Origin: Heliocidaris erythrogramma
Lineage: Eukaryota > Echinodermata > Echinoidea > Camarodonta > Echinometridae
NCBI GenBank assembly: GCA_025617745.1
Contig: CM046871.1
Span: 34,962,294 to 35,026,293 of the forward strand
Direction of reading: 5' to 3'
Length of the DNA stretch: 64,000 nucleotides
Shown here: positions 44,493 to 58,500 of the stretch, piece by piece
Position numbering within the stretch: position 1 is the first letter of the stretch
Layout of the letters: each line of letters begins with the position of its first letter
Program-made: the position numbers and the translations under genes
The notes under the pieces: generated by a model
The model's input: only the letters and a program-made list of their open reading frames with translations
What the model was told of the DNA's origin: nothing
The model's database searches: none

Positions 44493-45278
44493 CTGGAGCG
44501 TTATTTTATATCCATGTACATATTGACCATCATTTTGTTGGTCACTGTATACAGGTTGTGACATGTCCTCATACCTTTATCATTATATTCCTAAGGTGAA
44601 CCTTACATTTTTTTTCAGAATTATGTTAAAGCATTAGTAATGATGTATAGTTCATACCTCACACTTACATCCAGGTCCTCACCATTTCTGGGCCCCTTTT
44701 TAACTCAAAAAATCTCGGGTCTGTGATTCTTTGACGTATACATTGGTACTAGATTTTACTAATGTGTGTATTAAACGTACAGCATACACTGACATATAGA
44801 CCACCATTTCTTGCCATTTTTTTCACAAGTTGTGACACAACCTTCTCATACCTTCATTACATTCATAGGTAAATTTTTACTCTTTTTACCGAATGACATT
44901 AAGATACTTCTTATGAATGATATTGTATACATATATCTCATACTTACATTTCCAATTGCAGTACATACAAAATACAATAGAAGAGAGTACCCCTCTAACA
45001 AAAAATAAAATTCCAATGTAACTTCTTACAAAGATGTATTACAAACACACAAACCTGTTAGCAATGATCAAATTGACATTCTGAATTACATAATTAGGTA
45101 CAAAATATTTATTTCATGAAGATAACGTAGCACCCGAAGCATATTTGTGAAAAAGAAAGTCACAAAAGTGAGCACACTCATGTACCATAATGATATTGAA
45201 GCATTGAAGAAATGTCAACATTCTGTATCGCCACCAGTGTGTCTAAGCACCATAGCAATTCTAATCAGTGTGGAGTTT

Positions 45279-45310
<32 letters not shown>

Positions 45311-45329
45311 TACCCTTTTGATCCTATTC

Positions 45330-45800
45330 TACGCCTCAACAGTGACTTTTCGCCCAAAACAACCATATATTGACGTAAAGCTTAGTAAACAAAGAATATA
45401 ATTACCCTGGGTATTCATAAATTTTCGTCTCCGTTTATCCATAAAAAATAAAAAAGATAATTTTTTTTGGTCCGCCCCCTCCCTATGGCGTAACAACAGA
45501 GGAAACTGCAGGGGGTCGCTAGACGTGTGACGACATGTCATGTATACAGCTCCGAGTGCGTCTACACGATATGTCGTCATCAAATTTTCACCCCCCGCAA
45601 AGTAGCGTTCCTCAGAGACGGGGCCCTCGTCAGAAAAACCACCGGGGCTCAACATTCGGGACGCTGTTACTCATTCCACAGGAAACGGAATCTCATGAAG
45701 TTGGTTTCAATTTGTTCAGAAAATATATAGCTCCCCGTGGATGAATAAAGGGTATATTTCAAAATTCGGTCAGGCTGAGGTATTTAAGTTGGACATTTTT
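45330..45800. other. Unrelated DNA where arm 2 should hold the TIR exons
   Basis: On the minus strand, homology to arm 1 stops after the intron text equivalent to about 3830 and resumes at text equivalent to about 6345. Between these points is sequence with no TIR motif. A 108-codon minus-strand frame (45,329-45,655) shows no recognised domain. Confidence 0.65.
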
Positions 45801-46407
45801 TCAATTATTATTTGGTCTCATAGCCAGTTTGGCTACTGGTTCATTTATTGCATATTTGGTCTTATACGCAGGTCCAATGAGCTTGATCGGTCAGTCATGG
45901 ACGGACATTTGTCAAATTTTTAAAGTTTGAAGGCCTGTAGAAAATAAGTATTTAACTGAAGTGAGCTAATATATGTTTCATTGTGAAGGCATAACTGAAG
46001 GAGTTGAAATTTGAAGAAAAAAAATGGTTGCCATGGTCGTCTATTAAAATTGTAATCCATAAAATATTCAATATTTTCTAATACTAAAATAAAGACAAGT
46101 CAGACACAAGGATTAGCGATTAGACAAACTGATGATTAGACTAGGATAATGGCCTCAATTGGCATTAAACTAAGTGAGAAACAGACATTTGTGAAAGGTA
46201 GAAATGCTGACAAATGGAGAACAGATGTCCATGGTTGGACCGAAGTTAGCTTAGAGAAATAGAGTATGTGGTGTGAAAAGACGTATCCGCAATGCAAACG
46301 GCAACAATTCTTGGTGACATTGGTGAATTCCGTGCCCCCCCTAAATCCGCCACTGAGATGAATAGCGACGAGACCAAAATGACATTTCACCAGCTAGCAG
46401 ATCTCAC

Positions 46408-46553
46408 CATGTTCTTCGATCTTTCCAAATCGGTGTTTCCAGTAAAGCTGCAATGTCAGATGATGGTGGTAACATGTTATTGTTATCACGGTAACAACCA
46501 AGAAGATGACAGCCAACGATACCACAACAGCAACGGTGATTTCGTGTCAGATG
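46408..46553 (-). pseudogene. IL-1R-like (-) transmembrane exon, frameshifted
   Basis: 146 nt against 153 in the + copy; splice sites are kept (ATGAG| and CATG|GTGAGAT). The 7-nt loss falls before the hydrophobic helix. The encoded helix would still read VAVVVSLAVIFLVV in the shifted frame, but in the frame set by exon 5 a TGA occurs at 46,488-46,486. Confidence 0.75.
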
Positions 46554-49500
46554 CTCATGATACAAACAGAAAATATCAACTTTACTTTAATGATACTTTA
46601 TTTTGATAAGAAAAATCATACAAGGGCCAAATGTTCCTTAGCGCCTATATACCTGCATAGTAAGACCACTGAAGATTTTTTTTTGTTTCTCTAGGAAATG
46701 TTCTAATTGAACATTCATTAAAGAAAGTCTGTACATGATGCATATTCCCAAATCGGAAAGGTGCTCTCATTTAGAACTTATTTCCAGCACTGGAATATAA
46801 TGTGCGTGTACTGCCCATATATTGGAAACTTATATAAAGAGCTTCGGTATAACAAGATTCCTGATATAAGAAGGTAATTTTGCCTGTCCCAGGTCTTTAC
46901 GTGGTTTGGGTTCTTTTTACCCTGATATAAGGAGATTTCTGATACAACAAGGAAATGTCCATGGTCCCAGTTCACAAAAGGAGGTTTGGTTTAAACCCCC
47001 TCCTGGGTTTTTTAAGCGTACGTGCGCACGGAATCCGATCCAATCATATATGTTCTTTGAGCGCGCGCATGGGCAATCTGCGCTTACTTACGCTTATTTT
47101 AGTACGCATGGGTAAGGTTTAAACCTCCTTTGTGAATTCGGGCCATATGGTGAGTTTCCACTGTACAATTTTCTATGTGGCAATGCATGTGACTTTCAGG
47201 AAGATTGAGTTCAGTTTTGATCATTTTGATGATTCCAAAACCACATGGTATACACCAATATTTAGGTACTATATATAAAAAAATCAACCTTTCCCATTCA
47301 CCCCCAGATAGTTTTTTTTCACATTGTAATTGCATAACCAGAATTCAAGTTTATCTTTAGATACATACCACGTGATATAGTTATCTCTTCTGAGCTGGCC
47401 TTGATTGTTCCATTGATTGTGTAGTTAGCAGTCAGGACGTAACTTCCAAATGAGTCAGGTGAAACGTCTCTGATGATCAGCTTCCTCCCAACCGCTGCTG
47501 GAAGATTACTAGGAAATTTTTTTAGATGATTATGGTGATGATGATGATGAAGATGATGATGAAGATGATTATGGTGATGATGATGATGATGATATTCCTT
47601 GTTTGTACACCAAATATCACGCTATACATCATTATGCACTTATAAAGAGCTTGTGATTAGTGCCTTGGTTCTAGCCTAGCCGCCCTGATGAACGTGCTGC
47701 AATTTTAAGGAATTTCATCTTATAGGTACTCTATACTTCACCTGTGTTGAGTGAGGCAAATGTAGAGTAATGACTATCTTAAGGACATTAGTAATGTAGC
47801 AGGGTCTTGAACCATGTACCTTATGACTGTATCATAAAGCTAAAGGCATTGTAATAACTCATTTCATTTTACAACAGTAAATACATTAAAAAAAAAGCTT
47901 GATGAGAGCTCTTTAGCTCTGGAAATCTACCTCAAGATTACTGCAGCATGTTCTTCATAATAAGCCAGTTATTTAATATAGGTTTTCCCGGTCAATTTCG
48001 TAAGATCGTCAGTCAATTTCATTTTGCGTGCATTCAATTTCAAGGATTTAGGTCGCGCACAGCCGATGTGTAATTCAAATTAATTTTCATATCATTCGAA
48101 TTTGTATTTATGTCATTTGAATCTAAGTTTTTGTCAATCAAATTCGCACTAAATGCACCTAGTTCGCAAAACGTTCATTCAATTTAGCAAAGAATGGCAA
48201 GGGAATTGCGCAATACTGTTATTCCAGCATTCAATTTCGTTTCGGATCATTCAACTTAACACGTTGAGCATTCAAAATCAAATGTAGTTCCAGTAAATTT
48301 TGTCAGTTGATAATTATTTGGTATTTTCATTCTTTCCTTATGAGTTTTCTGCACACATGGGTGTGTTTATCTATAATCAATAACATTCTTTTATTTTTCT
48401 TCTGATTTATCATCATTTTGAAATTTAGTTCTAGGAATTTTTGTTCTTCATTTCTAACGTTTATAGTGCCTGCAGAATTGCAGATTTTCTTGATTGATTT
48501 TTATTTTTTTTTCATAATCTTGTTTTTTCATTTATTTTCTTGATTGATTTTTATTCTTTTTCATAATCTTTTTTTTTTCATTTATTTTCTTGATTGATTT
48601 TTATTCTTTTTCATAATCTGTTTTTTTTTCATGTCTAACTATACATATATATAGTGAGTGTGTCACTGTGTTGGCTGTCAATGTATACTCTGAAAAATGT
48701 TATTCATAACGTACATGTAGTTATCATGAATTATGTTATATATATAATGTTTCCTTTGTATAGTAGGCCTATGTCATGTTGGGCAATGTATCTCTTTATT
48801 TTAAACATTACGACTTGAATAGATGAGCAAAAACACACAAACGCTAAATACATGCTAAATTGAATGAACTCATTACGAATTCGAATGCCCACGTGCGAAT
48901 TTGAATGCTCGAAAAGACGCTTCCAAGCGAGGTAGCGAATTTGAATGCTCTCCACGCATATTTGAATTTGAATGATGTAAACGCTAAATGTCTTGACCGA
49001 AGTGCGAATTTGAATGACCTCAAAATGAATTTGAATGATAAATTTCATGGCACAGATCTTTTTCGCGAATTTGAATGACTCCCTTATCAAATTGAATGAC
49101 AAATCTGCGAAATTGACCGGGAAAACCTATAAATACATCATGCGCATGCACATGTAAAGGTCATTTATACCGAGTAGAAATGACCTCTATACGCTGTCAA
49201 AATGAGTGCACACCAATGTGATTTTAGTTGTTTAACAAGGAACATATCCACCAAAATAGATCAGTGTGAGCGTACAAATCAGGGGAAATCTACGAATTAC
49301 AAACTGGCTTATTAGCAGTACAAACATTTTATGGTAACAAATCACAAATGAAATTCTTACTATGATTCAAGACAATCTCTGGTGTAAATGTTGGACGATT
49401 CCAAATACTGGCTTGCATCCTCAGCTGTCAGCTGGGCTATAGGCACCAGTTGCCCGTCTTTGTCTACTTTGTGCCATTGGACCTCCGTCACATGTGCCTT

Positions 49501-52500
49501 GTCACCAGAGCAGAACTCACAGAAGATGTAAACATCTTCCCCGTAGTTTACCGCATTGTCACTGCAGTTATCATGACCGACCATAATCGGATCTTCTATG
49601 AAAGGCGGGTCTGTCAGAAATGATTTCAAAATATGGGCTTCAAATATAGGTTTTCCCGTCCAATTTAGCACTTAGTGCATGCAAAAGTAAAGATAGGCCA
49701 TTCAATTTTGCCCATAGTGCATGAGAAAAAGTAAATAGGTCACTCAATTTCGCGGATAGGGCAGCCAACACCATCAATCACCATTTGAATTCGCTATAGT
49801 GCAGCCAAGATGGTCAATTGCCATTCGTATTCGCTTTAGGGCAACCACATTCGCCAATTGTCATACAAATTCATACATAGTGCAACCAAGTTCGCCCGTG
49901 AAACCCCCTCGAGCTAAGTTAGAGCATTCAATTTCGCCATTGGGCATCCAGTTATACAATTTGTGCATCCAATTTTTTAGCACATGTATTTTTGTTTTAT
50001 TTTTCACTTGCTTTTTCATGTTTACACATTCTTTCATTTTATGAGCTTACTCTTGTTTTAAGCTGGAGGGGGGGTTATTCTTTTCATATTCATCACATGG
50101 CCCAAGGAGCGGACAAAAGCAACTGTATCAGCTTACTGTCGTGCTCCTTATTGGGCTAGTTGGTAAATTTAAGCAAATTTTGTATGTTTATATGTTATTT
50201 CATAATATGCCTTTTTATCTTTATAAATTTTCTTTCATAATGTGTATTGTCTTGTGTTATTTTGCATCATCTCATCAATTACATGCACTGATGGTGGCAT
50301 GCATTATTATTGAAGGTTTGGGAGAACGCGCAAAGAATGTTTGAAAAAGATCTCGCAGATAGAAAATAGAACGTTAACAATAAAGTGTTAAATGTTGCGC
50401 AAACAGACCTTTCAAACAGAAATAATGTAGAAACTCGACAAGCAAAATATGACTTGAAAGAAGTCAGAGGACATTCCTAAATAATTTAATCTTTAAATGT
50501 TTAACAAACAATGTACATAATTATGATTATTCTTATATATATTACTGTTTACAAATCATGTGAATACAGAGCTAAATTGGATGCATTAGTTAGGAACATG
50601 AATACCCTATGGCGAAATTGAATGCTCTATCTTCAGTCTCGTGTTCTTCCGTGCTAATTTGAATGCATTATGCGAATTTGAATGATATTTTTACACTTTT
50701 GCTTGCTCTATGGCGAATCTGACTGCCCATTACGAATTTCTGGCTGCCCTATGACGATTTTGAATGAATAGTTTGAATTTTTGAATGACCTATAACGAAA
50801 TTAAATGAACATACTCTTGCATGCACTAAGTGCGAAATTGGACGGGAAAACCCATATTACTTCTGTAAAGAGATATTGCAAGTTTAATTACGCTCTCTAT
50901 AAGCGTAAAAGCGACCCGTGAGTAGACTACTGAACACACCCGTATGCGCTCTCAAAGATTGGCTTTCACGGGACACAACTCAGAGTTATAACTTCATGTT
51001 ATTCTTTATTTCCTTCATACTCCTGAACTGTTGACCTATAGAATGCCGGATAAAGTTCTTTGAGGTTGATTTTATACTTTCTGGCTATACATGAATTATT
51101 TTTTTTGATTGGTACACATTAAAGATAGTGTGTAGCCCTACACACAGACACGAACATTAGAACAACACAACTTTGGAATAGAATAGAGCTTATATAGGAA
51201 ATGCAATATATGGCCTTATGGGCAAGTTTTATAAAGACTGGAGATTGATATCATTTCAAGCTACTATTCAAATCTACTACATCTCTGGGTCACTGGAAGG
51301 GTAGAGATCCAGTGATTCACAGATTCATTGTTATAATATGTAATAAAGTATTCACCAAACACTGCTAGCGCATCAATCATCATCATTATTAGTGAGGTTA
51401 AGGTTGTGACGCTCGCACTTTCTCTGGTCCCAATTTCATTACATGGGTACTGGGCAATGCGGGGGGTAATACTAATTGCAGGGCACACAAAATAGCACTA
51501 ATGATACCGGTGAGGCTACCCTGGCTTATATGACAAGTTTTTTTTACCAACTTATTAAACCAAATTAATATTAATTATCTGCTTGTATGTATTCCCACAT
51601 ATCTTTTGTAAGACACTTTCTAATGATCAGTTTTATACATATATTTCTCATTATTATGTAGATTGAAACTACATATCACCATTATTATGTAATAAGATGT
51701 TAAGAGCAGAAGGACGTTTATGAGTACTGAGCACAATAAGAAATAACCATCATCATCATTAATATATAATAGTAAATGAACTATGTGAATATTTACCTCG
51801 TACATACACCTGAAAGGTCCTCTGTATAGTCTGTTCATCATTTGATACCAGACATGTATAGTTCCCAATAGCGTCTTTCTGTGTGTTGGTGATCTGTACA
51901 GTTTGGTTACAGTTTCTGAGGCTCAAATGACATCTGCTACTGCCATATTGAAAGTCAAACGGGAACTCTAGCCTGCAACAAATATTATATTAAAGGCATT
52001 GTGTAGCTTTGCAAAATTTGACAAATTCAGCGTGTGGTCCAATGATATATAATCCTACTGTTAGAACTATACTTAGCAACATGTGAAGGTAAGATAGAAA
52101 TTGGAGCTCATTTACTTTAAAAAAAAAAGAAAATAAATGTGGTTTTGAAATCAAAATTCTGGCTGAAACAACGGCAGATCTACGTTTCAAACAGTATTTG
52201 GTCTAGCGTCCTCATGCGTTCGTTGTGAGACATTGGCAATATGCTATGTGTGTTTCCTACATTATTGTATAGAGATAGTATCTATGGTAAGCCCGTTTAT
52301 ACCCAACATCCACTTACAGGCGCTAGGCGCCAGTTGGTTGGTTGGTTCTTCTTTATGATGGCGCTCTTCACTCTCCTCAGATTATTTGCGCCAGTCATGG
52401 TACTTAGTAGGTTTGGCGTAGGCTTCGGAGAGCCCACGAGTGACTTTTTTGTGGTGAAAATGGTGTTATTAATGGTCATCATTAGTATGGTAAAAAGTTA

Positions 52501-55500
52501 ATATCCCATCTCCAGAGTTAGATAGCTGTCGATCGTGATTATTCGTAATTATTCGCTATATACCAGCTTTTAGCCAGCTGAGCTGTCGGGATAGTTACTT
52601 GTACAGTGCAACGGTATACGGTCGTATACCGCGCCCGTACACGTACCCGTCGGCGAGCCATGTAGCTAACTCAGCTCAGTGCAACCAGCATGCATGGTGA
52701 AAGCTAGTTCTCGACGTTTGTTTTATCATCTTGAGACTTGAATTTTTTTTCTCCTTAATGCCAGCGCCGGGACAGGGGCACAGTGTGATACGACAAAAAA
52801 TAATAAAAGAAAATCGCAGACATAGACATATTTTGATCAGACAGGCCCATTTCGTAAGGAGGGGACTGACGCCTTTTGCCCAAATAATTTTTTGTAGGCA
52901 GTTGTTAGTTCCTGTCTGATTTGTTTGCACATTAGTTTTACACAAGGTGTTGCTGTGTAAATTACTAGAATATTTTTAATAGGTACCTCTACCATCATGT
53001 AGACCAGTGCATGTTGTGTTCGCAACACTGGCATATTTCACTTTAGGACAGTTTCCATTTCAGTTCATGACCAAAAAAGTGTAATGAAAAGCTTGACACC
53101 TTGTTAAGAAGCACATTGGCCGCAATTCACAAAGAAGGGTAAACCCATGGTCTAAAAAATGGTTTAAAATAAGCGTAGCCTGTATTGCCATTTCTGGGGC
53201 CATGTACGTTGCTTGTACTACCCTTACAGAAGTATTCATGAATTCAGGCCATGGCCTTTTCACAAAAAAAAAAAGAATTTCTATTTCATTGAAATTCTAA
53301 TTCATTTTTTTTAAACTATCTTTTCTTTTATTACAGCACCACCAAACTGTTGTATGTGCGGATTGGATTCCCTGCCACTCCTGGTCTTGCACAGTTCCAA
53401 GATACGATTGAGATCACTCGTCCTATCCATCTGTTTGCCTGGGACTCCTGGACCCTCAAAGCAGACCTCCAGAGGCGAATTCAAGCAATGGAAATGAGAT
53501 GCTTCCATAAAATATTAGGCATCTTGTATAAAGACCACATAACCAACGAGACGGTCCGCACCATCATCTACCAAGCACTTGGGCCATACGAAGAACTCCT
53601 CACGACCGTGAAAAAGCGCAAAACTGATATGGCATGCTTCACGTTCTTCGGGTCTTGCAAAAACCATCCTGCAAGGCACAGTGAAAGGTGGAAGTGAAAG
53701 GTGGAAGAAAAAGAGGAAGACAGAAGAAAAGATGGGAAGACGATATCAAAGAGTGGACCGGCCTGGACTTTTCTTGTCGAAATGTGATTTTGACTTAATT
53801 CAGTTTTGCTGTGACTCTTTTGAAATTTGGTTACATATATAGTAGAAATGGAATTTTATTATTGTGAATGGCAATTCAGTAGCAATGAATTCCTGTACAT
53901 GTAGAGAAAATGAAATTTGCACTTTTTTTTTTACATTTATCAATTGATGGCTTTTTTCCTTGTCCATCTTCCTAATACCTCAATCACACTAATAAGACCG
54001 ACACAAGACCCAGAACAAAATTACCCTGAATGGCAAAGAACTGGTCGGTTTGGTGGTGTGATGGCGGTAATAGGATGAGTGGGTGTAACTTGTGCCCCCT
54101 CCCCCCCCCCCCTTTCCTGAATCTTTAGGAAAAGTGTTAAAGACAACTTGCATGTTGTCTTCAGCACGTGTTGCTGCCAAGAAATATTATGTCCAGATAT
54201 ATTATTTAAAATGTTGACACATCCTTTGCCTCTGATAATATCCTTGAAAAATCCCTGCCCTTACCAACCATATAGAGCCACATAATGGTCCGAACCAGTT
54301 AGCCTGTAATTTCTGTTGTATTGTAATTTGAATATACCCTTATTGAAGCAAAAAATGAACTTTTTCCTTTAATTTGAACTTCCTTTTCTTGTGAAGGGTC
54401 AGAAAGGAGAGGGAATAAGAGAGGAGAAAATGGAGAGGTGCAAAAAACGGTAAAAACAAGCCATTGAGAGAAAGGAAGGAAAGGATGAAGAAACAAATCA
54501 TGAGAAGAGGATGAGGGAGAACGCAGCGATGGAGATATTGAGAGAGAGGGAGAATAGTGAAGAGTGAACACAATCCCAAAGTGAATTTTGAAATATTAGT
54601 AGGCCAAGTGCCGTACCCAGGATTTGTTAAAAGGGGGAGGGGGTGGGTGTATATATCAGTATTTTGGGGGTCTTTTTACTCCAAAAAAATCTCTGACAAG
54701 CCAAACAAAAAGAAAAAAAGTAACATTATTTGGGGGTTACTTTCAAATTATCCAATATGTGTTAAAAAAAAAGTTAACAGGAATTCTAAGGCGGCGTTTT
54801 TAACATCAAAAAGGCGTGTGCCGACTTACAATAACACAAAAAGGGAGTGTTCGACCACCTAAAAATGCCCCTTTTGTCAAAGGGGGTGTTTGGACACCCC
54901 CCTCCCCCCTCCCCTCGATAAGTGCATGGGTAGGCCTATCTTCTTGCATTAATTTTATTCTTCATTTCATGTATTCTGCATCTATGTGTATTATTTACTA
55001 AACCAAATTTATAACTAAACTAGAAAGGCCGTCAAAGGCGGCAGACCCACGCCTTAGCGGCGCTATTATTCTTGAAACTGCAGAAATAGATATATTTTTA
55101 CTGGTTGGTTCCCCTGTTGTGTATAAAAAAAAAGTAAACCCAATATAGGTTTTGTTTTGTTGCGATTATTTTTGTAAGCAGTAGCCATTCAAAGGGGATA
55201 ACAAGAGGCACATCTCCCCCCCCCCCCCAATAAATTTTGCCATATCCAGGTCATAGCTTTGTGTGTCCCCACCCTTGAAAAAATTCTTCTGAAACAGATA
55301 TTTTATTACTGAAACATCCCTCCCCTAAAAGTAATTGATTAGACATGTCAGAGAGCGTGGCGTGGTGAGAAAAAAAATGTTAGCAATTTGTATTCAGTGT
55401 TCAGTCCAAGGCCGTACGCAGAAATTTTTTCCTGGGGGGCAAGATGATCGCTTTCAAAGGAACCCATAACTTGAAGTCTAAAACCCGATTAAAAAAAAGT

Positions 55501-58500
55501 ATGATTTTGAAATTTCTGGGGGGGGGGGGGGGCAACTGCCCCCCCCCCCCCAAGGAAAAAAATTCTGCGTACGGCCTTGGTTCAGTCATGTCAGTGTTAG
55601 TAAATGTATTCATGTTCTATCTTTACATTGCAATTGGGGTTGTTGTTTTTTTTTCATCGGGCTTGGATAAAATAAATATGACGACAAAATAAGTTGGATC
55701 TCGACTTCAAAATGACATGCATGCGAGGCACAGAGCTTACTCACTCAGCTCAGTCACCACCCATCAACAAAGTCAAGTGCATACTATAATACTGGCGTAC
55801 ATTCGGCGAACCTCAGCCACCAAATTTTGCAAATCCACACGAATTAAAAAAATACATTTTTTGTATATATTTTACAACTACGAAATCCACTCAAACAGAC
55901 ATAAATGAGTTATAAACTAACTCAAATCTCAAATGACAGGACCGTTATAACTCAAAGAAAAAAGTTCAATCCTACTACAGTCAGCCACAGGCACTTCGCG
56001 ACAGCGCTGTGTATAGTTATGTACGTAAAGCTACACAGCCCACTCACTCGGATCATATCAACACACGCGAACACTCGCGAGTGCGATAGACTCACTCACG
56101 TCGAACAAACTCACCAGATTTTCACCGAAAACAATTAAAATCACGTATTACACGTCCACCAGGATAAAATAAATCACAAAAACTTCCACAACAAAGTGGA
56201 AAGAACCGGGGAAAACAAACAGAAATGCACAGAAGATAAGAAATAGAGGAGAAATTAGACGTGCTAGGCCTAGGCCGTAGGGTTACTGCGATCAGCAGTC
56301 CTTTGATTGCTTGGATGTCTCTTAATTACAAGGTTGTTTGTCAAAATGATAGCCATGAAACATGACATTATTTGATATTAGGCTACTTTAGGTACTTACA
56401 ATACTTTACGATTGACTGTCGTCTTTCTTTTCAATGAGGATGACACAAAAAAGGCCTATTTATCTCCAAAAGCCTGTACTAAAAACTTTCGTAGGTCGGT
56501 GTTTTGCTTGCAATGCGCATGCGTCAGACAAGAAAGGAGCATTATGAATATTCATTAAGACGAGTGGCAGGCATGAGCTCGAGCGAATAGAGATCGCCGG
56601 ATCACAGTGGATATATAAATATTCATTATTCCTGTGACGAAAACTCTGCCGTCGTTGTAATAAATATTCATAGGCGCATGCGCATGTGCCTATTTTCGCT
56701 TCTGCTTCAACAACATGGCGAATGGGACTGGTTTCGAAAATTGAGAGTAAAAAGTGACATTCATCGATTCTACACATTTTTTAGGAAAAGCTGATTTGCG
56801 GAAGGTCTGTTTAGGTAAGTGGCATCGTATATATGATACTTTAATTTTAAAAAATAACATATTTTCAATGGTCATTTGAACATTGGTAAATTGTGAGACC
56901 CACCGAATCGTACTGGTTTCACTCAGGACGCTGCCACTTCGTGGCAGCGTCCCGGGGCTAGGCCGTAGGGTAGCCTGAATCTAAATGAAGTTGTAGATAA
57001 AAAAAAAAGGCATCGCGCGCGATAGCTATATACCGTACGTACCTAGCCTATAGCCTAGCCGCTTTCGATTTCGCAGTAGTACAGTTCAAGCGCGCGAAAA
57101 ATCCCTTGTTGCTGGGATACGTTGCTTTGAATATTCATTGCAGGCTCGTACGGATTTGAAGTGAAATGGCAAATAATGGGTCTAAAAGTCTTCTAAAATT
57201 CATAAACCTGAAATAGATTTTTGGTGAGACGAAGTAATGAGTGTTTTGATTGGCCAAAATATTTCTGCATCGGCAGGCGAAGTTTGGGGTCATCAAACTT
57301 TCTAGTTTCTTTCCTGTCACTATCTGAACTGAAGTTCCTATACTTTACTACAGGGTCAAAACTTCAAGGTCACACAGAATTTGCAGGGGTCAACCAATCA
57401 TCATCAAAATCAAATCGATTCTTTCCTGTCACTTTCTGAACATTCCCTGAAAATTTGGTGCAAATCCGTTCACCCGTTCTCTCGTTATCTTGTACACAAA
57501 CAAACAAACAAGCAAACAAACAAACAAACAAAAAAACATACGGAGCCCTTTACATAACCCTGCCGATTTCATCGGCGTGGGTAAAAAACATACGGAGCCC
57601 TTTACATAACCCTGCCGATTTCATCGGCGTGGGTAAAAAAAACAACATACGGAGCCCTTTACATAACCCTGCCGATTTCATCGGCGTGGGTAAAAACACT
57701 TGATAACTCCTTGCCTGAACCAACATCGTGATTAGATGGAAGCTTGTGAACGTGTTAGAGTAAGGATGTGTATGTAGAGAGAGAGAGAGAGAGAGAGACG
57801 GAGAGAGAAAGAGGGGAGGGCGAGGCGTTTGCTGACAGAAATTGATGTCTATGCCCAGTCTAAACTGTCTTTGAAAAAGAGCATTCTGCAGCTACCTGGT
57901 GAAAAGAATATTTATGAAGCCGAAGTGAACCACGGAGAGCAGCAATACAAATTTCACAAGTGGGCTATATGTAAAGAGCAAGGAGTTCTGTCATAACTCC
58001 TTGGTCAGAGCAGGGAGGTAGAAGAGAGATCTCTCTTCCACCTCCCCAGTCAGAGCAAGAAGCTTACACTCCTTAGCCAGATGACTTGGCAAATCAGGCG
58101 TAGGCCTACGAGGGTAGGGGGCTGGGTCAGGTTCGGCCCGGACTGCTGGGGTTGAATATATTACTGGTATGGACTTCCGATTTTTTTATTTCATTTTGAG
58201 AAAATTTACCACAAACATTTGGATGAATGAAAATTTTCTCACTTTTCAGATAATGACGGTAACCTGATATGACTTGGATATTATCAATAATCAAGCTTCC
58301 AGAATGTTAGGCTATAGCCCAATATTAGAAATATTAGAAGAAGAAAAAAGAAAGAAACCCCCAAACAAAAATCACTGACGTGAGAGGGGAGGGGGGCCAG
58401 GGGGGTGTCACACTCTTATGACAAGTATTACATCTCCCTAATCAATTCCCCGTCCAAGGAGACAAAATAAAATCTTATGTGTTCATTGTTTCATCAGTCT

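Larger units (their letters stand above)
43250..51545 (-). repeat. Arm 2 of the inverted segmental duplication
   Basis: Read on the minus strand it follows arm 1 from about 725 to 11,880. It lacks the TIR exons (4118-6117) and the 7460-10,760 block. It has extra insertions at 49,647-50,854, 47,979-49,129, 46,966-47,143, 45,330-45,800 and 44,296-44,492. Exon-level protein identity to arm 1 is about 94% over the Ig exon. Confidence 0.85.

Noticed and set aside
45329..45655. 108-codon minus-strand frame where arm 2 should carry the TIR
   Set aside because: No TIR box 1 or box 2 motif; treated as unrelated replacement DNA.
56933..56959. 12-bp-stem GC hairpin as a terminator or miRNA
   Set aside because: Stem too short for a miRNA precursor and no U tract; terminators of this kind are not expected here.
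57537..57697. Three evenly spaced repeats resembling a CRISPR array
   Set aside because: The units are contiguous, without variable spacers, in an animal genome; a plain tandem repeat.
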